This document shows positions 15,344-24,056 of a stretch of 64,000 nt of DNA, one piece after another; positions within the stretch are counted from its first letter, which is position 1, and each line of letters opens with the position of its first letter. The position numbers and the translations under genes were made by a program. Source of the stretch: RHLJ01 sp963974345. Its GTDB lineage: Bacteria; Bacteroidota; Rhodothermia; Balneolales; Balneolaceae. Location of the stretch: positions 62,001-126,000 of the forward strand of contig CAXBBW010000003.1 of NCBI GenBank assembly GCA_963974345.1, given 5' to 3'. The notes beneath the pieces are model-generated. The model saw only the letters and a list, made by a program, of their open reading frames with translations, made no database searches and had not been told where the DNA came from.

Positions 15344-17335
15344 TTAATGACCAAGTTCTTCTAGTAATTTTTCGGTTCCGACTGTTTTATTTAATTCTTC
15401 TAAAATAAAAGTGATTTTAAGTGCTTTTAAAAATGATGATTTTTCTGAATACACATAATTCCCAAGAACAGAATGATTAATTTCATCTGTAACTATTCCG
15501 ATTAATTCACCAGTAGTATTTAAAAGGGCAGTTCCTGGAGTCTTACCAGAAAAATCATTTGTAGTATAAAAATATGAGTCATCTGAAGAACTCATGGTGT
15601 GATTAAAACCACCAACATTAAATGAAAGTAGGGACGTAGCATCAGGCTTTATTTTACTAGTAAAACTTTGTTCTAACCTTGCTCGATTATATACTTGTTG
15701 AGCAGGAAAAAGGTATGCATAGTGAAGGATATAACTTTGATAGGAACTATCATGAGTAAACAAAATCTCATCAAGAAGACCAAAAAGAGGATCGCTGTAG
15801 AGAGAGTTTGATAAAAGAGCTTCTTGAGCTTTATCCAAATCAAATAGAAAAGAAATTGGAGCAATCTCATCAACAAAATGAATACTAAAAGCCTCAAGAT
15901 CAGTACCTGCAGTTTCATTAAACAAATCAAAAAGAATTAAAGGCTTCTGCTGCTCCTGAACCGTAGCAAAGCTAAGTAAGAACTTTTTGAGCATAAAAAG
16001 TTCAGCATTAACGTTAGTTTGTGAGAGAAGATTTTGATGAGATTGGAGCGTAACATTTCTTAAACTATCAAGTTCAGTTTGCATGTTGATACTTTCTAAA
16101 CTTTTGATATAGCTACTGTAAATGCTTGCAAGGTTATCTAAGAAACTAAAGTTGTTAAAGTAATTACTTGTAAAGTATATGTCACTTGTTTGTTCAGCAA
16201 TATCATATGCTTGATTAACATAATCCAGTAATTGGGAATAGGTTTGAGGAAGAGATGAATCACTTTCAACCCATTTAAGAAATTCTTGTTCTTGTATAGC
16301 TTTGGTATTAATTACATCATACTCTGAAATCATATCCTGAGCAGTCTTATAAAACTGTACATTTTGAGCGATATTGAATCTATTTGGAATAGACTTTAAA
16401 GAATAATTGTCATCATAAAATGCCAAAGTATCTTCTTTTTCTAAGTAAATACGGTATGAAGAAATTATGGTTGGATTAAGCTGTTCATTATAAAAACGGA
16501 TCGCACGAGATGTCTCTAATCTATAAGTTTTATTAGGAAACCCAAGTGCAATTAATGAACTAGCATTTTCAGGTTCTTGAAGTGAAATTGGAAAGTGATG
16601 GTTAGGTGAGTATGGGATATTCTCGGGTGAGTACTCTTTCGAAGATCCATCAGGGGCTTTATACGCTCTGAGTATTGCATACTCATCTGTAATTTCATTA
16701 AAAATATATTCGCTTGAGCTAGAATTAGTTTTATCAATATTTAAAGAAGGAGCATATACAAGTCTTACATCCTTTATTATAGCATAGACTGTCATTAGGT
16801 GTTTTAAGCCTGAATAAGAATCTTGAATTTCTACTAACAAGTCCGTTCGATCTCCTCGTCGTTCATTTATTAATAGATTTTTTTGCTTTTGAATAGATTG
16901 AAATATTTCAAAATTTGGACTTAGGTCAGTGATTTCTTTTCGTACTTCTTCAGTTATATCTGTCTGTTCTATTTCAATAAGAAGAGAAATTCCTTGAAGT
17001 GGGATTTCATCATTCTTAGTTGGAGCAGCAATACCTTTTTGGAAAAAAGAGTTATCTGGTTGGCTTGCTGATGCCATATATTCTAAAACGCTTGAATAGT
17101 TTGTTAAGAATAATCCATCTTTAGAAATGAAAACCCCATTTACATGTGCAGAATTACCTTTATATAATTTTGCCAATCCTTGTGTAGAAGAAGTGGGAAA
17201 AGGAAAATCATCAGAAAGTATAGGTGTAATACCATCGTTAGAAGAAGAGTTGCTTTTTTGTGGCGTGAGATCTTGAGTTGAACTACAGCTTACAAAAAAA
17301 ATAAGGGTAGCGAGAATGTAAATTTTATTGAACAT
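15344..17335 (-). CDS. S46 (DPP7/DPP11-like) peptidase homologue without catalytic triad, lipoprotein
   Basis: The 663 residues begin with a lipoprotein signal (FFVSCSS, Cys17). The S46 dipeptidyl-peptidase architecture is clear: F-I-S-K-D-G-L-F-L-T-N-Y-S-S (69-82), T-D-E-Y-A-I-L-R-A-Y-K-A-P-D-G-S followed by Y-S-P-E-N-I-P-Y, and Y-T-T-N-D-F-S-G-K-T-P-G-T-A (about 590-603). In active S46 enzymes these read T-N-H-H-C (catalytic His), T-G-D-F (catalytic Asp) and G-G-N-S-G-S-P (catalytic Ser). Here the His is Y80, the Asp is probably Glu, and the Ser is P600. It should not be a peptidase; it may bind peptides or play a structural role in the periplasm or outer membrane. The frame is intact over 663 codons, so it is probably maintained. 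Confidence 0.8.
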   Translation of the reverse strand: MFNKIYILATLIFFVSCSSTQDLTPQKSNSSSNDGITPILSDDFPFPTSSTQGLAKLYKGNSAHVNGVFISKDGLFLTNYSSVLEYMASASQPDNSFFQKGIAAPTKNDEIPLQGISLLIEIEQTDITEEVRKEITDLSPNFEIFQSIQKQKNLLINERRGDRTDLLVEIQDSYSGLKHLMTVYAIIKDVRLVYAPSLNIDKTNSSSSEYIFNEITDEYAILRAYKAPDGSSKEYSPENIPYSPNHHFPISLQEPENASSLIALGFPNKTYRLETSRAIRFYNEQLNPTIISSYRIYLEKEDTLAFYDDNYSLKSIPNRFNIAQNVQFYKTAQDMISEYDVINTKAIQEQEFLKWVESDSSLPQTYSQLLDYVNQAYDIAEQTSDIYFTSNYFNNFSFLDNLASIYSSYIKSLESINMQTELDSLRNVTLQSHQNLLSQTNVNAELFMLKKFLLSFATVQEQQKPLILFDLFNETAGTDLEAFSIHFVDEIAPISFLFDLDKAQEALLSNSLYSDPLFGLLDEILFTHDSSYQSYILHYAYLFPAQQVYNRARLEQSFTSKIKPDATSLLSFNVGGFNHTMSSSDDSYFYTTNDFSGKTPGTALLNTTGELIGIVTDEINHSVLGNYVYSEKSSFLKALKITFILEELNKTVGTEKLLEELGH

Positions 17336-17422
17336 GTAATATGATACTTAAAAGTATAAACGGATTCTTTATATTTAAGATATTCTAAGTTGAGAACTAA
17401 ATCACACAGATAATCAGAATTC

Positions 17423-17773
17423 ATGAACTATACACAAAACTTTTTTTATCTCTGCAAAACTCCTTTAAGTGCTGAAGGACCTTCCGATGTAGAAATTGTA
17501 ACCAGAGCAGTAAATAATGAAGACTTTCCTAGAGTCTTTAAAGAATTTGAAGAATTAAGATCTCATGCTTTCAACAAAGATAACATTTATAGTGTTGTTC
17601 GTGCTGATGATATTTTTGAGCTGATAAGAACAAATACTGATAAATAAGCTCAGGAAGAGGCATACGAAAAAGCACAACCCGAAATCATTACGAATTTACA
17701 ACACCGAGTAATGCAAGGTAAAGATGCGAATGCTAAAGCCATTCTTAAAGAAGTTTACGATATAGAATCGTAA
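17423..17773 (+). pseudogene. Unknown small gene interrupted by an in-frame TAA
   Basis: An ATG at 17423 opens 74 codons ending at TAA 17645-17647. The same frame then continues without gap for 41 more codons (17648-17770) to a second TAA at 17771-17773, just before a terminator-like hairpin. Both halves have the same Glu/Lys/Asp-rich helical character (first part ends D-I-F-E-L-I-R-T-N-T-D-K, second begins A-Q-E-E-A-Y-E-K-A-Q). The simplest reading is a gene of about 116 codons broken by one nonsense change; a sequencing error or a natural 74-residue protein are alternatives. No family recognised. Confidence 0.5.
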
Positions 17774-17794
17774 CTCTTCATTTCTATTTTTTTA

Positions 17795-17826
17795 AAAGCT
17801 ACTTACTTCTGCGGTGGCTTTTTTTA
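17795..17826 (+). terminator. Rho-independent terminator candidate
   Basis: Stem 17795-17802 with 17814-17821 (8 pairs, one G-T) followed by a T-run. It lies 21 bases after the second stop of the interrupted small gene, supporting the idea that the transcription unit once ended there. Confidence 0.6.
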
Positions 17827-17903
17827 TAGAATTATGTTTCGGAACAATAAAGGCTAAATCCTCGTTTATATAGTAGATATAATGATAATCAAACGTAACT
17901 GTT

Positions 17904-18089
17904 ATGAATGATCTACAAATAAAAGGAAATTGGAACCAATTAAAAGGGAAGTTAAAGCAACAGTATTCTGAGTTAACTGATGATGATTTAACTTTTCAAG
18001 AAGGAAAAGAAGATGAGCTCTTTGGAAGACTACAAACAAAGCTCGGTAAGACTAAAGATGAAATTCGAGAAATCGTAGCATCTTTATAA
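17904..18089 (+). CDS. CsbD-family stress protein
   Basis: A 61-residue protein with the complete CsbD pattern: I-K-G-N-W-N-Q-L-K-G-K-L-K-Q-Q-Y (about 6-21), L-T-D-D-D-L near 24-29, G-K-E-D-E-L-F-G-R-L-Q near 34-44 and an ending K-T-K-D-E-I-R-E. Members are small, hydrophilic, helical proteins induced by general stress; the molecular role is unknown. It is monocistronic, with a strong terminator directly after it and a mechanosensitive channel gene next, which suits osmotic or envelope stress. Confidence 0.92.
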   Translation: MNDLQIKGNWNQLKGKLKQQYSELTDDDLTFQEGKEDELFGRLQTKLGKTKDEIREIVASL

Positions 18090-18108
18090 TTCTGTGAAGA
18101 ATAAATTT

Positions 18109-18140
18109 AAAAGGAAGTCAATAATTGACTTCCTTTTTTT
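18109..18140 (+). terminator. Rho-independent terminator of csbD-like gene
   Basis: A perfect 12-base stem (18109-18120 with 18126-18137), loop ATAAT, followed by further T residues. It ends the csbD-like unit before the mscS-like gene. Confidence 0.9.
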
Positions 18141-18230
18141 ATGCCAAAGATTTGCAGTTCGAGGATGGCAGAGATATTTTAATTCTCCTCAAGAGTAATA
18201 AAAATCAACTAACTATTAAAGAATACTGAA

Positions 18231-19049
18231 ATGGAAAACTTCGAGTTTGATACTGACATGCTGTTAGATTTTGTACTTACGTATGGTCCTAACCTTCTAA
18301 AAGCAATTGCGGTTCTTGTATTTGGGCTTTGGATTGTGAAAATAATTGGCAGCTTTATTAAGAAAATGCTTAATAAAAGTAATGTTGATCCCTCTTTGCA
18401 AGGTTTTTTAAGAACACTTGTTACCATTACTCTGAAAATAATGGTATACATCACTGCGCTCGGAATGCTCGGTGTTGAAATGACTTCCTTTATTGCGATT
18501 TTAGGTGCTGCAGGTTTAGCTGTCGGCTTAGCTTTGTCGGGTACACTGCAGAATTTTGCGGGTGGAGTTATGATCTTATTGTTCAAGCCAATGAAGGTTG
18601 GAGATTTTATAGATGCTCAAGGACATTCTGGTACTGTCAAAGAAATACAGATTTTTGTAACAATACTTACAACACCAGATAACAAAACAATCATTATACC
18701 AAATGGTCCTCTTGCTACAAACTCGATGACTAATTATTCTACTCAACCAACACGACGAGTTGATTGGACGTTTGGAATTGGCTACGGCGATGATGTAGAT
18801 AAAGCATATGAGGTATTAAAAAGATTGATAGATGCTGATGAACGAATTCTAAAGGATCCAGAGCCTTTTTATGCAGTTAAAGAGCTTGGAGATAGCTCTG
18901 TTAATTTTGCCGTTCGTGCTTGGGTGAACGCTCCTGATTATTGGGCAGTATTTTTTAGAATGAATGAAGAAGTGTACAAGACATTTGACAAAGAAGGTCT
19001 CAGCATTCCTTTCCCACAAAGAGATGTTCATTTACATAAAGTGAATTAA
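18231..19049 (+). CDS. mscS: Small-conductance mechanosensitive channel, MscS family
   Basis: A 272-residue protein with three transmembrane segments (about 20-40, 60-82, 88-110). The pore helix signature L-G-A-A-G-L-A-V-G-L-A-L-S-G-T-L-Q-N-F-A-G-G, then P-M-K-V-G-D-F-I (about 122-130), marks the MscS beta domain; the C-terminal alpha/beta domain ends I-P-F-P-Q-R-D-V-H. Length is close to E. coli MscS (286). It opens under membrane tension to release solutes in hypo-osmotic shock, at the inner membrane. It is followed by a strong terminator. Confidence 0.95.
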   Translation: MENFEFDTDMLLDFVLTYGPNLLKAIAVLVFGLWIVKIIGSFIKKMLNKSNVDPSLQGFLRTLVTITLKIMVYITALGMLGVEMTSFIAILGAAGLAVGLALSGTLQNFAGGVMILLFKPMKVGDFIDAQGHSGTVKEIQIFVTILTTPDNKTIIIPNGPLATNSMTNYSTQPTRRVDWTFGIGYGDDVDKAYEVLKRLIDADERILKDPEPFYAVKELGDSSVNFAVRAWVNAPDYWAVFFRMNEEVYKTFDKEGLSIPFPQRDVHLHKVN

Positions 19050-19070
19050 TTACTAAAGGTCTTAAGCTTT

Positions 19071-19100
19071 AAAGCCGATTTATCAAATCGGCTTTTTTTA
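19071..19100 (+). terminator. Rho-independent terminator of mscS-like gene
   Basis: A 10-base perfect stem, AAAGCCGATT (19071-19080) with AATCGGCTTT (19086-19095), a 5-base loop and a trailing T-run. Confidence 0.92.
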
Positions 19101-19206
19101 TGTAATTAAAACTGAATTATAAAAAAAAGTTTATAAGTACTATCTTACCTAACTATTTAAAAGTAGGCATGAGCCGATAACATGAACACTGGAAAGGAAG
19201 GTAGTT

Positions 19207-21114
19207 GTGACTAACCTGGAGCAAGAAGATAAAGACGAAAATATGCATTTAGAAAAAGAAGAAGAATCATTAATTGAAAATGATGAAACTTCTGAAGAAT
19301 CAGGTGAAGTTATTGAGGAGGAATCTCCAAAAGTAGCGGAAAAAGAAGTTGAGGAATCAGACGTTGAAGCTGAAGAAGAATCTTCTGTTCCTAAAGATAC
19401 CGACCATGGGGAAGTTGAATCTATAGAAGAGACGGATCCTAGCGAGTTTTATAACGAAATTCTCGCCAAAGCTGAAGAGTTTGCTAAACAAGAAGATTGG
19501 TCTTTTGTATCTAACGAGTTAGCTAATTTAGCACTTAATATTGAAGAAGGTCCTTCACCAGATTCAGAGTCTTCAAAAGAGAGTCTTCAAAAATTTAAAG
19601 CTCTTAGGGATGAATTCGAAGAAAAGAAAAGAGCGCATTATGAGGCATTAAACAAAAGAAAGGCCGATAATCTTGAATCAAAAAAGAACCTCCTAAAGCA
19701 ATTTTCAGATCTTATAAGTGAAGAAAAATGGTCCGCAACAAAAGAAGTGAGTCAAATTAGAGGTAAATGGGATTCAATAAAAGTACTGCCACAGAACGAA
19801 GTTGAAGCACTAAATGAACGTTTTGAATTGCTACTCGTAGAGTTTGAAAGCCATAAAGTTGATCGATTAGTTAAAAAGCTTCAGAAAGAAGAAGAGAACT
19901 TTACATTTAAGCTTCTCATTTTGGAAAAAATGGATCAGCTAAATGATAAAGTTACCGATGAAAAATCTGATTTTGAAGAACTAAACAAAGAGTTTAATGA
20001 CTTATTAGCACAGTGGAGAAAAATAGGTCGGGTTCCTGTTGAAAAAAACCAACAGGTTTGGGATCATTTTAACAAAGCTCAAGATTCTTTTAATGAGCTA
20101 AGATTTAAGCATGATAAGCAATTTCGGAAATCAGTTGAGAAAGCGCTTGAGAAAAAGAAGAAGCTAATTAAAGAAGCAGAGGCACTAGTGGATGAAGAAG
20201 ATATAGCCATTGCTGCCCGAAGAGTTAATAAACTTCATAATCTTTGGAAAAAGACGGGCAACCTTCCACAAAAAGAAGAGAACGAACTTTGGGATGTCTT
20301 CAAAGCTGCAACCGATGCATTTAATGATAAAAAGTCGGAAAATATTGATGTACTTAGAAATCAGGAACAAGAGAACTTAGAGGAAAAACAGAAACTGATT
20401 GTTAGAGCAGAAGAAGCTCAAGAAACAGAGAGTTTTGATGAAGGGCATCAGATAATGCAGAAGCTGATGGAGGAATGGAAGCAAATAGGGCCGGTTCCAC
20501 GAAAGAAATCGTCTAAGATTTGGAAGCAATTTAAAGGAGCGATGGATGTTTTTTATGAGAAGCGTCGAGACCACTTTAAAGATGTGCGCAAGGACCAAAA
20601 GGAGAACCTAACCAAGAAGAATGAACTCATCGAAAAACTAATAGAGCTTTCAAAGAGTGAAGATCCCACTCTTGCAGTAGATGAAGCTAAAAAAATCCAA
20701 AACGAATTCAAAAACGTAGGTCATGTACCATTAAAGTTTAAGAATAAGATTTGGAAACAGTATCGAGAAGTATGTGATGTTATTTATGACAGATACCGTT
20801 CCTCTGGTTCTGATTTAGGCATGGAAAGAAAACTTGCATCAGAAGGCATTGAACCTGGAGATAGAAAAGAGATTATTAAGTATCAAAAAGAACTCGAGTC
20901 TTTGAAGAAAGAGATATCAAAGCTTGAAGCTGAGATTATACAATTTCAAGAAGCAAAAACATATTTTAAGCCTACAAATAAGGGTAATAAGCTTATTGAT
21001 GAGCTTCAAGGAAAAATCGAAAAAGGTGAGCAAAAATTGAATTCGATGAAGGAAAAGCAGTCATTGCTCAGAAGAAAGATTAGGGATATTAAAACTAACG
21101 ATGATGAGGAATAA
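19207..21114 (+). CDS. DUF349-repeat coiled-coil protein
   Basis: A 635-residue, extremely charged protein. After an acidic N-terminus (about 1-75, rich in Glu, Asp and Ser) come about five DUF349 repeats of 70-80 residues, each with a W near G-x-V-P, e.g. W-R-K-I-G-R-V-P, W-K-K-T-G-N-L-P, W-K-Q-I-G-P-V-P and I-W-K-Q-F/Y. The C-terminus (about 555-635) is a long coiled coil. The family is widespread in Bacteroidota and its function is unknown. The start is GTG, preceded by a strong GGAAAGGAAGG ribosome site; it sits 107 bases after the mscS terminator. Confidence 0.88.
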   Translation: MTNLEQEDKDENMHLEKEEESLIENDETSEESGEVIEEESPKVAEKEVEESDVEAEEESSVPKDTDHGEVESIEETDPSEFYNEILAKAEEFAKQEDWSFVSNELANLALNIEEGPSPDSESSKESLQKFKALRDEFEEKKRAHYEALNKRKADNLESKKNLLKQFSDLISEEKWSATKEVSQIRGKWDSIKVLPQNEVEALNERFELLLVEFESHKVDRLVKKLQKEEENFTFKLLILEKMDQLNDKVTDEKSDFEELNKEFNDLLAQWRKIGRVPVEKNQQVWDHFNKAQDSFNELRFKHDKQFRKSVEKALEKKKKLIKEAEALVDEEDIAIAARRVNKLHNLWKKTGNLPQKEENELWDVFKAATDAFNDKKSENIDVLRNQEQENLEEKQKLIVRAEEAQETESFDEGHQIMQKLMEEWKQIGPVPRKKSSKIWKQFKGAMDVFYEKRRDHFKDVRKDQKENLTKKNELIEKLIELSKSEDPTLAVDEAKKIQNEFKNVGHVPLKFKNKIWKQYREVCDVIYDRYRSSGSDLGMERKLASEGIEPGDRKEIIKYQKELESLKKEISKLEAEIIQFQEAKTYFKPTNKGNKLIDELQGKIEKGEQKLNSMKEKQSLLRRKIRDIKTNDDEE

Positions 21115-21241
21115 TTAAATATTACTCATTTTAAGTTTTAAGTTTTTTTTGCAATCTTATTAAGCTTTTTCGAATCAAGAAACTAATATCACGCAAAGCA
21201 CAAGAATGGATTAAAAGTATATTTAGTTTGACACATAATAT

Positions 21242-22105
21242 TTGAATAATAGTATAAAAATAAAATTTTGGGGTGTAAGAGGATCTACACCTTGTGCCAA
21301 CGCCGAGAATATGGTATTCGGGGGTAATACTACATGTCTTCAAATTGAATCTGAAATCATTCCTGAATTATTGATAGTTGATTGTGGTACTGGATTAAGG
21401 AATTTAGGGAATGAGTTAATGAACAATGGGAATGTGAATATAGGGAGAATCTTTATCACCCATCCTCATTGGGATCATTTACAAGGATTTCCTTTCTTTA
21501 AGCCTTTTTACGATAATAAAAGCTGGTTTAGGGTTTACTTACCTCCTCAAGATGAAGTAGGTTGTAAGGATATACTTCAAGGCCATATGTCTAATACATT
21601 TTTTCCTGTAACAATAGATATGCTTGAAGCAGATATGGAATGTGAAACATATTCCCCAGGAAAGATTAATTTTGAGGGATATTCTGTAGACTATAAATGG
21701 GCTAAACATACTGTTCAAACAGCAATTTATAAGTTTGAAATTGGTGGTAAGGTTATAGTTTTTGCTCCTGATAACGAACTACCCTTGGATCAATCGGACG
21801 ATTCTTTAAGATTTATTGCTGAATTCAAAGAATTTATTCGTGATGCTGATGTCCTTATTCATGATGCACAATTTAATAAAGAACAATATTCGGAAAGAGA
21901 GGGTTGGGGACATTCATGCTGGGAGCAAGTAATAAACATTACAAAGGGAGAAGGTATTAAGCAACTAATGCTCACTCATCATGACCCTGATAGTAGCGAC
22001 GAATATCTAACTAAATTAGAGTTAAATGTTAACGAACAATTTGGAAAAGAATTTGAAAAAATTGGATTCGTTAAAGAAGGGCAAGTTATAAACTTGCCCA
22101 TTTAA
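21242..22105 (+). CDS. MBL-fold metallo-hydrolase (phosphodiesterase-like)
   Basis: The 287-residue protein opens with K-F-W-G-V-R-G-S-T-P and G-G-N-T-T-C, typical of the RNase Z/PhnP/cAMP-phosphodiesterase-like branch of metallo-beta-lactamases. The dinuclear metal site is visible: T-H-P-H-W-D-H-L-Q-G-F-P-F (about 75-87, the HxHxDH motif), A-P-D-N near 175, D-A-Q-F near 215, G-H-S-C-W and T-H-H-D-P near 245. It probably cleaves a phosphodiester in a nucleotide or metabolite; the substrate is unknown. The TTG start gives the family N-terminus directly before I-K-F-W-G-V-R-G-S. It converges with the small barrel gene 8 bases away. Confidence 0.87.
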   Translation: MNNSIKIKFWGVRGSTPCANAENMVFGGNTTCLQIESEIIPELLIVDCGTGLRNLGNELMNNGNVNIGRIFITHPHWDHLQGFPFFKPFYDNKSWFRVYLPPQDEVGCKDILQGHMSNTFFPVTIDMLEADMECETYSPGKINFEGYSVDYKWAKHTVQTAIYKFEIGGKVIVFAPDNELPLDQSDDSLRFIAEFKEFIRDADVLIHDAQFNKEQYSEREGWGHSCWEQVINITKGEGIKQLMLTHHDPDSSDEYLTKLELNVNEQFGKEFEKIGFVKEGQVINLPI

Positions 22106-22113
22106 ACCTGGCG

Positions 22114-22584
22114 TTAGAAGTAATATCTTAATCCGATTGCACCATCACCGTTTGCATCAGTATCAGGAATTAAATCTACAACAGGTGCAACTTCAATGAA
22201 CAGATCAAGAGGTGCGTCTGCAAATAAATAGGTAATACCTAATGGAATTCTTGCTCCTAAAGAAGTGTCATTATTTTCAATAAATCTAGCCCGAGCACCA
22301 ATACCATAATAAAAAGCAAGGTTGCCTTTTTCTACATTGAGCCAACTGTGCCAAAGGTAATCTCCATGTATGCTAACCCCTCCATTATTTTCGAGAGACC
22401 AAGCTGCGCCTAGATCAAAAGCATTTTTTGATGACGTCCAACTTTTAAAAGAAATGCCAGTTGGATCACCGATCATTAGACCAAGGCCATTACTTCCTTT
22501 AGACTGAGCCAAAATTTCAGATGAGAAAAGTAAAGAAAATGTAAGCATACAAATTCCAATTGAAATCGATTTAATATAATTCAT
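22114..22584 (-). CDS. Small secreted beta-barrel-like outer membrane protein
   Basis: The 156 residues start with a Sec signal peptide (cleavage probably after S-E-I-L-A-Q, about 27). The rest consists of alternating amphipathic strands rich in Gly and aromatics (G-L-G-L-M-I-G-D-P-T-G-I-S-F-K, Y-Y-G-I-G-A-R-A-R-F) and ends in the strand I-G-L-R-Y-Y-F with a C-terminal aromatic residue, as outer-membrane barrels do. Size would suit a six- to eight-stranded barrel. No specific family or function is recognised. It is monocistronic. Confidence 0.65.
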   Translation of the reverse strand: MNYIKSISIGICMLTFSLLFSSEILAQSKGSNGLGLMIGDPTGISFKSWTSSKNAFDLGAAWSLENNGGVSIHGDYLWHSWLNVEKGNLAFYYGIGARARFIENNDTSLGARIPLGITYLFADAPLDLFIEVAPVVDLIPDTDANGDGAIGLRYYF

Positions 22585-22679
22585 AATTAATTTTTGTGGT
22601 TAATTTATTAATTCCTTTTAGTGGTAGTATCATTAAAAGTTCCAACATTTAAGATTATACAAAGAGTAAAGCTATTTCC

Positions 22680-23288
22680 TTGGTACAACGAAAAATAAAG
22701 ATATTTGTAAGGAATCCTGAAAAAGGGAAAGTAAAAACAAGATTAGCCGCTTCAGTAGGGGATGAACAAGCCTTATCTATTTATCTAAAATTATTGCACT
22801 ATACGAAGGAGATCGTATTAAATGTAGAAGCACAAAAAGAGGTTTGGTATTCTTCATTTATTGACGAAAAAGATTTATGGGCTAATAAATTTTTTACTAA
22901 AAAAAAGCAAGAAGGTCAGGATTTGGGAATGAGAATGAAGAATGCATTTCAAGAAACTTTTTTTAGCGATAAAAATGCTCAAGTAGTTTTAATAGGAAGT
23001 GATTGCGCAGAATTAAAAAAGAGCCATATTATTGAAGCATTTAATCAATTAAATAAACAAAGTATAGTAATTGGACCTGCTAAAGATGGAGGATATTATT
23101 TAATCGGCATGTCAAAATATGTTCCTGAAGTTTTTGAAGGAATAGATTGGAGTACTTCGAATGTATTGAAGCAAACCATCGGGAAAATAAATGAATCAGG
23201 GAAAACATTTTATTTACTTAAAGAACTAAGCGATATAGATACTATTGAGGATTGGGTAAGAATTAAGAAGAGATTTGAGAATGATTAG
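22680..23288 (+). CDS. TIGR04282/DUF2064-type glycosyltransferase
   Basis: A 202-residue GT-A-like protein. The start I-K-I-F-V-R-N-P-E-K-G-K-V-K-T-R-L-A matches the nucleotide-sugar-binding entry of the TIGR04282 family (rSAM/selenodomain-associated transferase 1), and V-L-I-G-S-D-C-A-E-L with G-P-A-K-D-G-G-Y-Y-L-I-G (about 136-148) is the second family core. Database names link the family to arsenosugar biosynthesis by context; no arsenic or radical-SAM gene is in the window, so that role is unproven here. The start is TTG. The 3' end overlaps the next glycosyltransferase by 8 bases; the pairing itself supports the call. Confidence 0.85.
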   Translation: MVQRKIKIFVRNPEKGKVKTRLAASVGDEQALSIYLKLLHYTKEIVLNVEAQKEVWYSSFIDEKDLWANKFFTKKKQEGQDLGMRMKNAFQETFFSDKNAQVVLIGSDCAELKKSHIIEAFNQLNKQSIVIGPAKDGGYYLIGMSKYVPEVFEGIDWSTSNVLKQTIGKINESGKTFYLLKELSDIDTIEDWVRIKKRFEND

Positions 23289-23964
23289 CATTATTATTCC
23301 AGCAATTAATGAAGAGGAATCACTTATAAAATTGATCCCATATTTAATTTCCTCCTCTGAATTGGAAGAAATTGAAATTATTATTTCTGATGGTGGAAGT
23401 ACAGATGGTACTAAAGAGCTTTCAAAAAAAAATATAGTGAGAGTTGTACAAAGTCCCAAGAAAGGTCGCGCGGCACAAATGAATTACGGAGCTAAGTATG
23501 CAAAGGGTAAAACTCTATATTTCTTACATGCCGATTCCTATCCTCCAAAAAAATATGCCAAAGAAATAACTGAATCTATAAGAAATGGTTTTCTCGCAGG
23601 TTGTTTTAGATTAACTTTTGATTGCGATCACATTCTTCTAAAATTATATTCATGGTTCACAAAATTTGATATCGACGTTTTTAGGTTCGGAGATCAAAGT
23701 CTATTTATTGAAAAAGATTATTTTGAAAAACTTAATGGCTTTGATGAAAAATTAATAGTAATGGAAGATCAAATGTTTGTAAAGGAAATAAAAAAACAAG
23801 CTGATTTTGAGATACTAAAAAGTGCAATAGTTACCTCATCACGAAAATATAAAGAGGTTGGAGTTATTAAACTGCAATTGATCTTTACGGTAATATTGAT
23901 TTTATTTTATTTAGGTCTCTCTCAAAAAAACCTTATTAAATTATATAAAAGAACTATTGGATAG
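23281..23964 (+). CDS. TIGR04283-type family 2 glycosyltransferase
   Basis: I choose ATG 23281, giving M-I-S-I-I-I-P-A-I-N-E-E; a TTG two codons earlier is possible. The 227-residue product is a GT2 enzyme with I-P-A-I-N-E-E-E near 6-13, S-D-G-G-S-T-D-G-T (about 38-46), H-A-D-S (metal-binding DxD-like) near 87-90 and a late M-E-D-Q-M-F (about 161-166). A hydrophobic C-terminal helix (about 200-215) may tether it to the membrane. It pairs with the upstream DUF2064 gene as in many genomes (TIGR04282-TIGR04283). Substrate unknown. Confidence 0.85.
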   Translation: MISIIIPAINEEESLIKLIPYLISSSELEEIEIIISDGGSTDGTKELSKKNIVRVVQSPKKGRAAQMNYGAKYAKGKTLYFLHADSYPPKKYAKEITESIRNGFLAGCFRLTFDCDHILLKLYSWFTKFDIDVFRFGDQSLFIEKDYFEKLNGFDEKLIVMEDQMFVKEIKKQADFEILKSAIVTSSRKYKEVGVIKLQLIFTVILILFYLGLSQKNLIKLYKRTIG

Positions 23965-24056
23965 TTGATGTTATGGTTCTGTAAAATCACTGCATTATAT
24001 ATGCTGTTAGTAAATAAGTTGTTTATATTTAATTCTTAATTAAAAGAAGTAAGTCA

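Noticed and set aside
15673..16737. Minus-strand alternative frames inside the S46-like gene
   Set aside because: They lie in another frame within a long gene showing clear family motifs; composition reflects the shadow of that gene.
21131..21343. 70-codon minus-strand frame before the MBL hydrolase gene
   Set aside because: It overlaps the start of the clear MBL-fold gene on the other strand, has no recognisable domain and a composition typical of a chance antisense frame.
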